Assembly: GCF_002742335.1 (NCBI RefSeq)
Contig: NZ_MDGR01000007.1
Span: 3,166,501 to 3,230,500, forward strand
Reading direction: 5' to 3'
DNA: 64,000 nt
Source: Reichenbachiella sp. 5M10
Lineage (GTDB): Bacteria; Bacteroidota; Bacteroidia; Cytophagales; Cyclobacteriaceae
The notes below the pieces were generated by a model. It did not search any database. It was not told where the DNA came from and saw only the letters and a program-made list of their open reading frames with translations. Shown piece by piece: positions 57,001-64,000 of the stretch. Numbering within the stretch: position 1 is the stretch's first letter; each line of letters begins with the position of its first letter. Made by a program: the position numbers and the translations under genes.

Positions 57001-58662
57001 AAACTCGACATTGTCGTATCCACCGCCGCTACCAATCTGGATCGCATGGCGCTGAGACTCGATGATGTCGATGTTTTCGAAGGTCACATTTCTGATTCCG
57101 CCGTTGGTGGCGTTGAGCTCAATCGCTCCGCGCTCACAGTCCCACAGGTCATCGCTCGTACCAAAGTGGATGATCGTGTTTTCATAGATATTGATCCCTG
57201 TATTGATGTCGAACTTGTATCCACTGAAATCAGTCGTCAGACGGATAGCCGAACTGGCAAATCCGTCTTTGTAGATGCTGTGGTGCACGCTGTGTCCACT
57301 CGCACCAAACAAAGCCGTACCGCCTGCTCTCCACTGGTTTTCGATGGTGTTGTATCGGAAGGTATTGTTCGAACCTGGCGTATTGACGCCAATGGCGTTG
57401 TTGGGCCATACGGCCAATCCGTCATCTCCATTGTTTCGTACACTGGAGTGCTCTACGACGGAGTTGTTGGTACCTTGACAGAAGTTGACACCATCCGCAT
57501 AGTTGTTGCGAATACGCATCTTTTTCATCGTCAGGTGATCGGTGATATCCACAGGCAGTGGTGCATCGTATCCAGCGATCCAGGCGCCGCATTCGAAGTG
57601 CTCCACCCAGATATTTTCGAAGGTCGAGTTGCTCCCATAGGTTCCCATGAAGCCTTTGTAGGTCTTGTACTCGCCGATGCTTCCCTCTGGAAACGGCTCT
57701 TCGTAATTCCATCGGTCGTTGTTGATCGTATGGAGGAAGAAATCCGAAATCACGACATTGCTGGCACGGGCATAGATCCCGCCACTAAACTGCAAATCCG
57801 TCGAGAAGAAAAGCTCCGTGTGCCACATCCCCGCACCTTGAAAGATGAGGTTGTTGACGTTGAAGTTCAACTTGGCACTGAGGTAATATTTTCCCGCAGG
57901 GATGTAGACGTTCTGCCCTGCTGCATCTGCTGCATCGAGACAAGCATGGAAGGCTGCCAAGTCATCCGTGGTATCGTTGCCCGTCGCCCCAAAATCCACT
58001 ACGGATAGGGAATTGGCAGGTGCCGGTTTGGGTGCATCCACTGGCTCCACTTCGATGAAGTCTACCCCGTATTCGAAGCTATCTCCATTTCCTTTTTGGA
58101 TGCGGATGACATCTCCGGGGTTGACATTGCTGCTGAGCAGGAAGTGTACTTCGTCAAAGCGCATGCGGGTCTTGTCCGTCCCTGCTTTGATTTGGTAGCA
58201 CTTGTCTTCGCCCTTGCGGAAATACTGCCACGCATAGCGTGAGGTCAAATCCACCGTCTGCGCAAAGCTGCCGTTGACATAGACATCCAGCGAACCGTTG
58301 TGGCCTTCGCCTGTGGATTCGTTGTCTGGCATGGTAAATCGCATGGTGACACCTCGACCAGTCTCGGTCATGGCAAACTGCACGTAAGCGCCGTTGGACG
58401 GTAGTCCGACGTACTCTTGGTTGGATGCTTCGGAGGCCATTTTGTTTTGATCAAAATCATGGGCCTGGTGAAGCGTAGAACCTCCGCCATAGGAGGCTTC
58501 TTCTGATTCATACCTTGTATAAGGCATCTGATACGCTCCTCGGGGGAGCCCATCACTTTGGGCGTAAGCGCCAAAAGACAATAGCGTGAGGCATACTAGC
58601 CCTACTATTCTCGATACTGCACTCCTTCGCCACTTTTGTAAACATTCGTCTTTCATAGTCAT
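51043..58662 (-). CDS. Giant T9SS-secreted protein with two GH87-type alpha-1,3-glucanase modules
   Basis: 2539 residues. Order: signal peptide (1-34); CBM35-like sandwich (40-205); GH87 beta-helix I (217-620) with Asp390, Asp413, Asp414; bacterial Ig-like (625-705); Calx-beta (706-820); CBM9-like (821-1022); putative Ig (1025-1108); Ig-like (1110-1192); PKD (1197-1290); second CBM35-like (1297-1460); GH87 beta-helix II (1470-1890) with Asp1636, Asp1659, Asp1660; two Ig-like (1896-2063); CBM6 (2080-2225); Ig-like (2230-2312); ricin/fascin-like (2318-2447); T9SS tail (2463-2539, VQVYPNPVTNG). YADGVN and the DD pair 23/24 residues later recur in both helices and match the three essential aspartates described for GH87. 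Predicted exported alpha-1,3-glucanase or mycodextranase. Confidence 0.82.
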   Translation of the reverse strand: MTMKDECLQKWRRSAVSRIVGLVCLTLLSFGAYAQSDGLPRGAYQMPYTRYESEEASYGGGSTLHQAHDFDQNKMASEASNQEYVGLPSNGAYVQFAMTETGRGVTMRFTMPDNESTGEGHNGSLDVYVNGSFAQTVDLTSRYAWQYFRKGEDKCYQIKAGTDKTRMRFDEVHFLLSSNVNPGDVIRIQKGNGDSFEYGVDFIEVEPVDAPKPAPANSLSVVDFGATGNDTTDDLAAFHACLDAADAAGQNVYIPAGKYYLSAKLNFNVNNLIFQGAGMWHTELFFSTDLQFSGGIYARASNVVISDFFLHTINNDRWNYEEPFPEGSIGEYKTYKGFMGTYGSNSTFENIWVEHFECGAWIAGYDAPLPVDITDHLTMKKMRIRNNYADGVNFCQGTNNSVVEHSSVRNNGDDGLAVWPNNAIGVNTPGSNNTFRYNTIENQWRAGGTALFGASGHSVHHSIYKDGFASSAIRLTTDFSGYKFDINTGINIYENTIIHFGTSDDLWDCERGAIELNATNGGIRNVTFENIDIIESQRHAIQIGSGGGYDNVEFHNINVNGTGHDDQTQSCFAVPLEGAAIFAYATGGTVDFYDLSYSNVELDPAVYKTSQGLNLNLVTEGPISVNGVDLEEGPVDLLVGQSADLMPSISPSNATNKAVTWSSSNPAVATVDANTQSIMGLATGSTVITVTTDDGGHTDQVTVNVTAAVNIEATDADAAESGDAGEFTISISDISQNISVGYTVSGTATSGSDYSATPSLSGTVTLSPSNPAQTISIAAIDDSEFEGNETVTLTLQAGSGYQLGGTTAATITISDNENPPCTGAVIGLTASAPANDANIEASWNEVPITSIANANVGSLPGDYAGQWRAMYDEQALYVLVEVQDSDLNNDSGSEWWNDDVVNVFIDGNNSKGNSYDGINDFQLGYRWNDATVHLGGNSVQNASGVTHTMFATAGGYTLKTAIPWSTIGVTPNVGQQIGIDIAVDDDDNGGTREAQMSSFATTEMGWAQPALFGSVYLTTCAEIVPTTPIITSPLSITRKDGEAINYKITASHFPDTYSATDLPAGITLNTSTGQLSGTLTGVGTTSVTISASNSAGSDTETLEIIVNPEPATGVTLSATTVNLTIPNTQQLTATIAPAGATNQNVAWSTSDAAIATVDASGLVTAVASGSATITATTADGGHTATAAVTVVAPGEMPPVANPGGSQSVVLPSNSATLDGSASSDPDGTIVAYAWAQTSGPNTASLSGASTAILSVSNLIEGLYIFELTVTDDNGISASETASINVTAQPVIPADRGYYDAPYTRFESEAGNIGGGAAVNGPTYDMALLASEATDRQFVSLSGAGSYVEWTMTGSSWDGLTLRYSIPDNTSGTLALYVNGSKVRDIALSSYWAWQYFDISPSTQGVPANQAQGPNYEARMRFDELHFILDQAVNAGDVIRLQKDSNDGVAYGVDFIEMETVPAAIPAPAGYLNVMDYGATPNDETNDAYAFRQALDIANGDPSIQGIYIPAGRFINGQGNGSPSGNLFVANDGLAIQGAGMWHTELYFSTTAQNGAGFLFDANNIQLSDLYMNSATNSRTAGNKAINGSLGSNSTITNVWAEHFETGFWISSMNNGGWNITDGLVVSNCRIRNVYADGVNLAKGTSNTVIEHTSFRNCIDDAMATWSVNYLESVPSSASQGNIFRYSTVENNLRAAGLGFFGGHSHEAHHLLIKDGFAGPGIRLNTQFPAFPFGADASQSIDIYDVTVIGSGTTKNIWTYRFGAIELELPSPTQGQGYSLQYVNFSNIDVIDSQHDAVFIHSYMATQNNFVIDNITFNNVNIDGTGVALDVNNGPNYTTGEGEDGGHGIYVANFSSNNTFDGWLEFNGGSFANIAGEDVAYYNNNGDFEVLFGGTTAVTGVTVNPSTVTLEAGETQQLSATVAPTAASDKNVTWTTSDAAIATVSNTGVVTAHADGSAVITVTTNDGGFTAATQVTVSTVVVAVTGVTVSPTSVTIDEGASQQLTASVAPANANDQSVTWSTSNAAVVTVSVSGQVYGVRAGTATITVTTTDGGFTATTAVTVEEVIVPTQSPYSGSPISLPGTVEVENFDLGGEGIAYHDTNAANEGGQYRTSEGVDVEVASGGGYNIGWTSAGEWLEYTVDVQSAGTYDFEFRVASINAGGTFHVEFGGADVTGTVTSANTGAWQTWTSVYANDVTLSAGQQIMRIALDNPNHNLDKVIITSAGSGTVDVTGVSVSPASISLTAGATQQLAASVSPANASNTSVTWTTSDAAVASVTNGGLVTAISAGTATITATTADGGFTATSAVTVTGGGGTATGYRIKNVWSNDYLYDGGANVNYGSSPVGDSYVWQLEDVGGGNVEIKNASTGEYMHIENLTGSVQSTTRTSGWYSSRWAIEDAGNGESRIRNAWQSSHYIHVENLTGSAQHGTIYTAWASAKWVLEPVGGARILEDRETALAVGQVQVYPNPVTNGNLHIDLGLTFEQSNIRVMDLSGHVVFTQTYSDHQDIQISTRDWVKGLYLIQVEAGGSTAVRKVSIQ

Positions 58663-58876
58663 GTTAGTAAAAAATGGAAAAAAATACTCTGATGCACTCG
58701 CATCAAAGGCGTGGGGAGTGTGGGGGAAAATACTTGTTGGTTTAAAGTTGTAAAGTGAAATAGTTTAAAGTTCAAAAACGATCCGTTCGATAGACGTATC
58801 TGACATTCATAGCCTAGAAAACAAGAGGAGAGACAAAAAAAGCACTGCCCCCCTCTTGCAAAACCTAAGCATGTTT
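58663..58876 (-). promoter_or_regulatory. Gap between GH97 and the giant GH87 gene
   Basis: 214 bases. A CAAGAGG / CCTCTTG inverted pair (about 58822-58858) surrounds a T-run on the minus strand just after the GH97 stop, possibly a weak terminator. The rest would carry the GH87 gene promoter if it is not simply read through; no clear TAnnTTTG box was found. Confidence 0.35.
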
Positions 58877-60961
58877 TTAGAGTGAAGCCAATTGCTTCAA
58901 CGCACTGTCTTTCTCTTCTGCCAATCTGAACCGTATCGCTTGGCCACCTCCAGCAGCCAGTTTCATCTTGAGTTCGTCGGTATGATCCACTTGATAACTG
59001 TCGATACTGACCGCCATCGGATTGGTGACGTAGTGCGCGTCCTCCGCGTCGGCATAAATCTCCGCTACATACTTTTGCCCAGGATCTAGAAAATCCAGTT
59101 TGACACTTAGTTCTCTAGCATTTTCGTCCGTCACGGCTCCAACAAACCATTCCTCGCTGGTGCGGGATTTTCTCGCCATCGCGACATAGTCTCCGATCTG
59201 ACCGTCCAGCAATTTGGAATCCTCCCAGTCGGTCACCACATCTTGAATGAACTGAAACGCCGGGTTGTTTTTGTAATGCTCGGGGAGATCGGCTGCCATC
59301 TGCACAGGGCTATAGATCGTCACATAGAGAGCCAATTGATTGGCCAGGGTACTGTGTGTACTGTTTCCTTTGCGGAAAGCGTCCAAGTCAGTCTGGAAAA
59401 TCCCTGGTGTATAATCCAAGGGCCCAGCAAGCAGCATGGTAAACGGCAAGATCGTCGTATGATCGGGAGGATTACCTGTGCTCCAAGCATTGTATTCCAT
59501 GCCACGCATCGCCTCGCGACTCAGCATGTTAGGATAGGTACGACGAATCCCTGTGGGTTTGATCGGCTCATGCGCCACGACGCAGACTTGGTTTTGTGCG
59601 GCGAGTTGGACGACTCTACGGTAGTGATTGACCATCCACTGCCCGTGGTGGTTTTGCCCCTCGGGCTTGACATAGCCGACATAGCCTGTCTTGACGGCAT
59701 GCATGCCATTGTCACGGTAGAGTTTGAAGGCATCGGGCATTTGCTTCTCATAAGCCACCGCATCGGCGCTGGTCTCGTGATGACCGATGAGGTTGACCCC
59801 CTTCTTTTGGGCGTAAGCCGCCAGCCATGGCAAATCAAAATCAGGATATGCCTCGGTGAAGCTAAAGTTTGGCTTGGTCGTCCAGACATCCCATCCGGGA
59901 TTCCAGCCTTCTACGAGTACCCCACCAAAGCCATTGTCCGCGGCAAAATCGATATACTTTTTGGTGTTCTCCGTATTGGCTCCATGATTAGGGCCGTACT
60001 CCCAAGTGGACTTGTTGAGGTGCATCTCCCACCAGATCCCGATATACTTCATCGGCTGGACCCACGATAGATCGGTGAGTTGGTTGGGTTCGTTGAGGTT
60101 GAGGATCATATCGGACTCCACCAGTCCTGCAAGTTGGTCACTGACTTGGATCATCCGCCAAGGCGTCACCATAGGTGCCACCGTTTTGACCTTGACGCCA
60201 TCAGGCCAAGGCACCAGATCAGCCTGCAGTTGGTTGTCTCCTCTCTTCGCCAAAACCATCGAAGCGTAATCGGTCAAATTGGCCTCATGGATACTGAGGT
60301 AGTTGCCATCAGGAGCCACAAAGGTCACCGGCGTATGCATGAGCAAGGAGAGTTCGCTCATCGGTTTGTTTTGGTACAGTCTCTCGTAGGTATTGTACCC
60401 GTTTTCCCAGGTCTGCTCGGCGGTATCACAGGCTTGGAACCATACCGAATGATTTTGGTTGAAATTGAACTCTGTCCGCTCGGCCATGATCCGTACACTG
60501 TCGATGTTGTCTTGTTTTGGTATCGCATAGCGAAAGCCCAACCCATCGTCAAAGACCTTGAAGAAGAGCGTCATCTTGCGTTGGTCGTTTTGATCTTGTA
60601 GGGCTACTTCGAGTTCGTTGTAGGCATTGGTAACCAAGCGTCGCTCACCCCAGACCGTCTCCCAACTGTCGCTGGCAGACGATTTGTTCACCTCGCTGAC
60701 TTCCATGTGATCTCCTAGCGGATCCATCTGTTGGAACTCAAAACCAAGTCTAGATTTTTCGACGACAGTCTTGCCTTTGTACTGCATAGCATACATCGGC
60801 ACGCCGTCTTCTACACAGAATTCTACTTCAATATTGCCGTCCGGCGAACGCACAAACTCTTTGGACTGGGAAGTCTGCTCCAGTCCCCCACATGCACTGA
60901 GTAGACCTATCAAACCCACAAATATGAGTTGCTTTGCCTCTCCTAAATTTCTTACTCTCAT
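58877..60961 (-). CDS. GH97 alpha-glucosidase-like (SusB type), lipoprotein
   Basis: 694 residues, lipoprotein lead (GLLSAC, Cys24). N-terminal beta-supersandwich (SPDGNIEVEFCVEDGVPMYAMQYKGKTVVEKSRLGFEF), TIM barrel (about 300-560) and C-terminal beta domain. The barrel motif VVAHEPIKPTGIRRTYPNMLSREAMRGMEYN contains the Glu residues typical of the inverting, SusB-like alpha-glucosidase branch; retaining alpha-galactosidases of GH97 lack them. Would trim alpha-gluco-oligosaccharides to glucose. Eight bases after the GH71/99-like gene. Confidence 0.92.
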   Translation of the reverse strand: MRVRNLGEAKQLIFVGLIGLLSACGGLEQTSQSKEFVRSPDGNIEVEFCVEDGVPMYAMQYKGKTVVEKSRLGFEFQQMDPLGDHMEVSEVNKSSASDSWETVWGERRLVTNAYNELEVALQDQNDQRKMTLFFKVFDDGLGFRYAIPKQDNIDSVRIMAERTEFNFNQNHSVWFQACDTAEQTWENGYNTYERLYQNKPMSELSLLMHTPVTFVAPDGNYLSIHEANLTDYASMVLAKRGDNQLQADLVPWPDGVKVKTVAPMVTPWRMIQVSDQLAGLVESDMILNLNEPNQLTDLSWVQPMKYIGIWWEMHLNKSTWEYGPNHGANTENTKKYIDFAADNGFGGVLVEGWNPGWDVWTTKPNFSFTEAYPDFDLPWLAAYAQKKGVNLIGHHETSADAVAYEKQMPDAFKLYRDNGMHAVKTGYVGYVKPEGQNHHGQWMVNHYRRVVQLAAQNQVCVVAHEPIKPTGIRRTYPNMLSREAMRGMEYNAWSTGNPPDHTTILPFTMLLAGPLDYTPGIFQTDLDAFRKGNSTHSTLANQLALYVTIYSPVQMAADLPEHYKNNPAFQFIQDVVTDWEDSKLLDGQIGDYVAMARKSRTSEEWFVGAVTDENARELSVKLDFLDPGQKYVAEIYADAEDAHYVTNPMAVSIDSYQVDHTDELKMKLAAGGGQAIRFRLAEEKDSALKQLASL

Positions 60962-60969
60962 GATCTTCC

Positions 60970-62193
60970 TTATTTGTAATTCGATATTATTTCTGTGGCC
61001 TTGTCCACTTCCAGAGCCACCAGGTAATAAAAGGCCTGCTTTATGTCGTCTTGGGCTTCTTTGTCGTTGGCGTATTGGTCATTTTGTGTAAGTAGATACC
61101 AGTCATAGACCAGTTGTAATTCTGCTTCGTCATAGGACACACCCGTGTAGTTTTGTATTTCGACCAAAAACTTGAACCCAAACTCCACTGTAGGTTCTAT
61201 CATGGTACCTTCCCCGAAATCGTTCCAGGTGATGAGCTGCAAGAAGTCCAACTCGCTGCTGTGATTGTCCGCCAAATCCAGTGTCGACTGGAGGGTTTGT
61301 GTCGACACCTCCAATTCCCACCCAATGGGGTCCCATCCCCCCTCCTCGTAGTAATCCTTAAACCCGGGATAGGCTCCACCTACTCTCATCCCGATGTCTT
61401 TGGTGTCGTTGTAGAAGCTGCTCAGTCCAGAGACTCCATCTGCATAGACCCAGGCATATTCGCCTGCTGCATTGTCCTTGCCTACCTTGCCGATGGTATG
61501 CCATAGCGGCAAAAACAACTCGTCTGCGGACGAGGCATTCAGAATCTCTTCCCATGTCGTAGGAGTATTGAATGTAATCGGCCCAAACAAAAGAGTCAGG
61601 GGACGATTATCGATATGTATGTATTGCTTGTGGCCGTAATAATTGGTGTTGAGATAAGCCATGTTGGCTTTGGTGTCTTCCTTGCTGCCAGCAAATCGAT
61701 CTTCGAGCACTACGCCAAACTCCATCCCTGTCTGCTCCATACGGTCGACGATGGCGTTGGAACTTTCGAGCAAACTACCAATGTCTCCATTGGTCCCTTT
61801 CTCTCCATACCAGTTGATCAACACCCCGTCGACTCCTGCGTACTTCATGAGTAGAAGATGGTAATTGATCACGTCAGGGTCCCGTGAGTCATAGGGTCCA
61901 ATCATCGGGTAGTAATGGGAGGCAATTTGCCGTTGGCCTTGATTATCGATGATCTCTGGATTGCTTTGGGACATTTTCCAATGGATGCCCCAAGTGTCCG
62001 CATAAGGCCCCGGTGCTTCGAACCACGGCATATAGTGCATATAGACCGGCATATCGTTGGTCTTGGAGACGCCTTTGGGAGCAAGCTCCTCTACTCCTCC
62101 AGGAGGCAGGACCAAGCCACCGTCTCCGTTGCCCTCATCGTCACAGGACACCCCCCACAACAAGACAAATGCTATTAGATATATTTGCTTCAT
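60970..62193 (-). CDS. GH71/99-like glycoside hydrolase, lipoprotein
   Basis: 407 residues, lipoprotein lead (LWGVSC, Cys17), then a barrel recognised by DMPVYMHYMPWFEAPGPY, WGIHWKMSQSNPE, YYPMIGPYDSRDPDVINYHLLLMKYAGVDGVLINWYG and LQLITWNDFGEGTMIEPT, the pattern of GH71/GH99-like proteins. GH71 enzymes are alpha-1,3-glucanases and GH99 are endo-alpha-mannanases. Next to GH87 and GH97, the alpha-1,3-glucanase reading is preferred. Same operon as GH97. Confidence 0.85.
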   Translation of the reverse strand: MKQIYLIAFVLLWGVSCDDEGNGDGGLVLPPGGVEELAPKGVSKTNDMPVYMHYMPWFEAPGPYADTWGIHWKMSQSNPEIIDNQGQRQIASHYYPMIGPYDSRDPDVINYHLLLMKYAGVDGVLINWYGEKGTNGDIGSLLESSNAIVDRMEQTGMEFGVVLEDRFAGSKEDTKANMAYLNTNYYGHKQYIHIDNRPLTLLFGPITFNTPTTWEEILNASSADELFLPLWHTIGKVGKDNAAGEYAWVYADGVSGLSSFYNDTKDIGMRVGGAYPGFKDYYEEGGWDPIGWELEVSTQTLQSTLDLADNHSSELDFLQLITWNDFGEGTMIEPTVEFGFKFLVEIQNYTGVSYDEAELQLVYDWYLLTQNDQYANDKEAQDDIKQAFYYLVALEVDKATEIISNYK

Positions 62194-62376
62194 TCTTCTT
62201 CTATGTTTTTTAAAGCCAGAGTACTAGAATCTTGACAATCAACCTGATGATCAAACAGAGAATACATGTCAAAAAACTAGTTCCTCTGGTGTGGTAGCCC
62301 CCACAGCTACTACTTCTTTAATTGCACTTGCGCGCAAGGGACATGTCTCATCTCTCGACAATCCCTGATCCAAACA

Positions 62377-62412
62377 GTGCTACTGGTCACTGATCACTCG
62401 GACCAGCAGCAC
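62377..62412. other. Inverted repeat between SusD and the GH71/99-like gene
   Basis: GTGCTACTGGTC (62377-62388) and GACCAGCAGCAC (62401-62412), 12-bp stem with one mismatch, 12-base loop. It lies in a 267-base gap inside the PUL, possibly an RNA-processing site or attenuator that sets SusCD-to-enzyme ratios. Confidence 0.55.
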
Positions 62413-62460
62413 TCTATTCTAAATCAAAAGACTACCTTAATTTTGGCTGGGTCAATCCCC

Positions 62461-64000
62461 TTAGTATCCTGGGTTTTGAACTAAATTTTCATTGGCCGAT
62501 AGAGCCGTCACTGGGATAGGATAGATCTTGCGGTACTCATCGCTTACTTCTTTGGCCCACCAAGTCCCTTTGGTGAACACGTCAAAGCGAATCAAATCCG
62601 TACGTCTGTGTCCTTCCCAATAGAACTCAAACCCTCTCTCATCCAAGATCTCTTGGCCACTCGCCGCGATCGACGTGATATTGGCCGCTCCTCTAGCTGT
62701 TTTCACTTGGTTGATGAGGGTCATTGCACCTGCATCGTCACCTTTTCTCCAAAGTGCCTCGCCCTTCATCAGGATCACATCGGCATATCGAATCAATGCC
62801 ACGTCATTGTTCATCCACTGTGGGATCGCCGCTGTCTCATCGGGTGCCCACTTGACCACCCGTACACCCTGTGCCTCTCCTGCAGCTGTGATGGCATCAA
62901 TCTCTGGGGTAAACACGAGTGGGTTGCCCACTCTATCCTCTAGATTCGCTCCGTCACGATCGACCTGCTGGCCAAACAAAAAGCCCAAGTGAAGACCTGT
63001 CTCGTCGAAATAGCGATCGTCCTGAAAACGAGAATCCGTGGTCTGCACCCCGTTGTTTGGATTGCCATCGGTGTCCCATTTGTAAAAGAACGTCGGAGGT
63101 ACGCACATCCCGTTCCATGGTTGGCCGTTGTTGACAGACTGCGTATAGTGAAGCGTCATGAAAGTGTGCGCTTGTGAGTCAAAACCTCGACCTACTTCTC
63201 CGCTGTTTTGAAGCGTCAGTAGGGTCTCTGGACTGCTCTCATTGTCACTATCAAACATGCTGAAGTAATCTGACCCGAGGCTGTACTCGCCTGTATTGAT
63301 CACGGCATCACAGTGCGCAATCACCTGATCCATGTCGTCAGCTGTGGCCGCTCTGTCTTCGTAGATGAAGCGGTTGAGGTACACTTTCGCCAACAAAGCC
63401 TGAGCCGTTTGCTTGCATGCTCTTCCATACGGTAGCTCACTTTTCTTCTTCATCATCGGTATGGCTTCTTCGAGCTCTTCGATGATAAACGCCGTCCCGT
63501 CTTGACGATTGAGCACGTCAGGATTGAGGTTGTCATCCAAAAATGGCAACACGCCAAACATGTCAATGTACTGCCACATGTAGTAGGCACGCATCACGCG
63601 TACTTCGGCCAGGTAAGGCTCCAGATCTGCTCGAAAATTGGGATCCTCCGCGGACATATTGGTGAGGTTGATGTATACCTCATAGCATCTAGCTACGCCA
63701 GAGGAGATGTCGTTCCACCCGTTGGCTATGATTGAAATCTCTGGAGTCCACTTGTGCTCATGCATGGCTACCCAGATGCCGTTATCATACCAATCTGTCC
63801 CTCGTGTAGGAGTGACCATCTCGTCGCTGGATGCTTCGGTGAGTGCGTAGATATTCCGCTCACCATTCCACTGATAGAGTGACGAATAGATGGGTTCTAC
63901 AAAGTTATCTATCAACGAAAAGTCCTCTTGCAAAGCCTCCGCAGACTCTTGCAAGTACTCTTCACCCGTTGTAAACTCCTTGATCTTGGGGTCCAAATCG
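62461..64000 (-). CDS. SusD/RagB lipoprotein of the alpha-glucan locus, N-terminus outside window
   Basis: About 513 residues visible; the frame stays open to the right edge and the signal peptide lies beyond it (the TTG at 63996 is internal). Family hallmarks: EEYLQESAEALQEDFSLIDNFVEP opening region, TPR-like helices, KTARGAANITSIAASGQEILDERGFEFYWEGHRRTDLIRF and YPIPVTALSANENLVQNPGY at the end. Its SusC partner is expected just outside the window. Upstream of GH71/99-like, GH97 and GH87 genes on one strand, so it defines the second PUL. Confidence 0.94.
   Translation of the reverse strand, partial: DLDPKIKEFTTGEEYLQESAEALQEDFSLIDNFVEPIYSSLYQWNGERNIYALTEASSDEMVTPTRGTDWYDNGIWVAMHEHKWTPEISIIANGWNDISSGVARCYEVYINLTNMSAEDPNFRADLEPYLAEVRVMRAYYMWQYIDMFGVLPFLDDNLNPDVLNRQDGTAFIIEELEEAIPMMKKKSELPYGRACKQTAQALLAKVYLNRFIYEDRAATADDMDQVIAHCDAVINTGEYSLGSDYFSMFDSDNESSPETLLTLQNSGEVGRGFDSQAHTFMTLHYTQSVNNGQPWNGMCVPPTFFYKWDTDGNPNNGVQTTDSRFQDDRYFDETGLHLGFLFGQQVDRDGANLEDRVGNPLVFTPEIDAITAAGEAQGVRVVKWAPDETAAIPQWMNNDVALIRYADVILMKGEALWRKGDDAGAMTLINQVKTARGAANITSIAASGQEILDERGFEFYWEGHRRTDLIRFDVFTKGTWWAKEVSDEYRKIYPIPVTALSANENLVQNPGY

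Noticed and set aside
56830-58008. 392-codon plus-strand open frame
   Set aside because: Lies wholly antisense to the GH87 module I coding region, shows no family pattern and has low-complexity composition expected from the complementary strand of a GC-richer gene.
59243-60070. 275-codon plus-strand open frame
   Set aside because: Antisense to the well-supported GH97 gene; no recognisable domain.
1-64000. tRNA or rRNA genes
   Set aside because: Intergenic stretches were scanned for cloverleaf-type arms and CCA-type ends and none was convincing; a tRNAscan run would settle it.

Overview
The window looks like a chromosomal segment of a marine, polysaccharide-degrading Bacteroidota, probably Cytophagales-like. 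The phylum call rests on SusC/SusD pairs, T9SS (Por) C-terminal sorting domains on three secreted proteins, a FISUMP/DUF4493 lipoprotein, TAnnTTTG-type promoter boxes and a periplasmic propeller/Y_Y_Y sensor fused to a LuxR helix-turn-helix. The order-level call is a guess. No rRNA, tRNA, CRISPR array, insertion sequence or phage genes were seen.

Left part (1-16 kb), housekeeping and central metabolism: a K+/H+ antiporter (cut by the left edge), an AsmA-like protein, a DUF1328 membrane peptide, a FISUMP lipoprotein, three-subunit proton-translocating transhydrogenase (pntAA-pntAB-pntB), a NarL-type two-component pair and a YgiQ-type radical SAM protein. A LacI-type regulator is divergent from a kdgK - PPi-type phosphofructokinase - kdgA operon. 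Two near-identical palindromic operators lie in the divergent region with an intrinsic-terminator-like hairpin between them.

Middle part (16-32 kb): two tandem paralogous lipoproteins with 3 and 7 Cys/Asp-rich repeats, collagen-like linkers and a DNRLRE-like C-terminus; a complete Leloir galactose operon with a vSGLT-like sugar/Na+ symporter (galE-galK-sglT-galT); an RluE-type pseudouridine synthase; mannose-6-phosphate isomerase behind a GH2 enzyme; and the propeller/LuxR regulator.

Right part (32-64 kb), two glucan loci separated by an unrelated operon. The first is a beta-1,3-glucan (laminarin-type) PUL: GH5-CBM6 (broken by a frameshift at an A9 run), SusC, SusD, GH16, GH3 and GH128-CBM6-T9SS. 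GH5 and susC share an upstream sequence module with nearly constant spacing, which suggests control by one activator, perhaps the neighbouring LuxR sensor. Next comes a carbamoyltransferase - SGNH/TPR - DUF5989 - SxtJ operon, including a 49-residue gene that is easily overlooked. Then a 1.1 kb non-coding stretch carries a 22-bp tandem array of palindromes. The second locus holds a 2539-residue T9SS protein with two complete GH87-type beta-helix modules, a GH97, a GH71/99-like lipoprotein and a SusD cut by the right edge. It is predicted to attack alpha-1,3-glucan.

Together the two loci cover alpha-1,3- and beta-1,3-glucans, the two main glucans of many fungal cell walls. This makes the 32-64 kb region a candidate fungal-wall (or mixed alpha/beta-glucan) degradation island. 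That is an inference; the enzyme families and motifs are read from the sequence.
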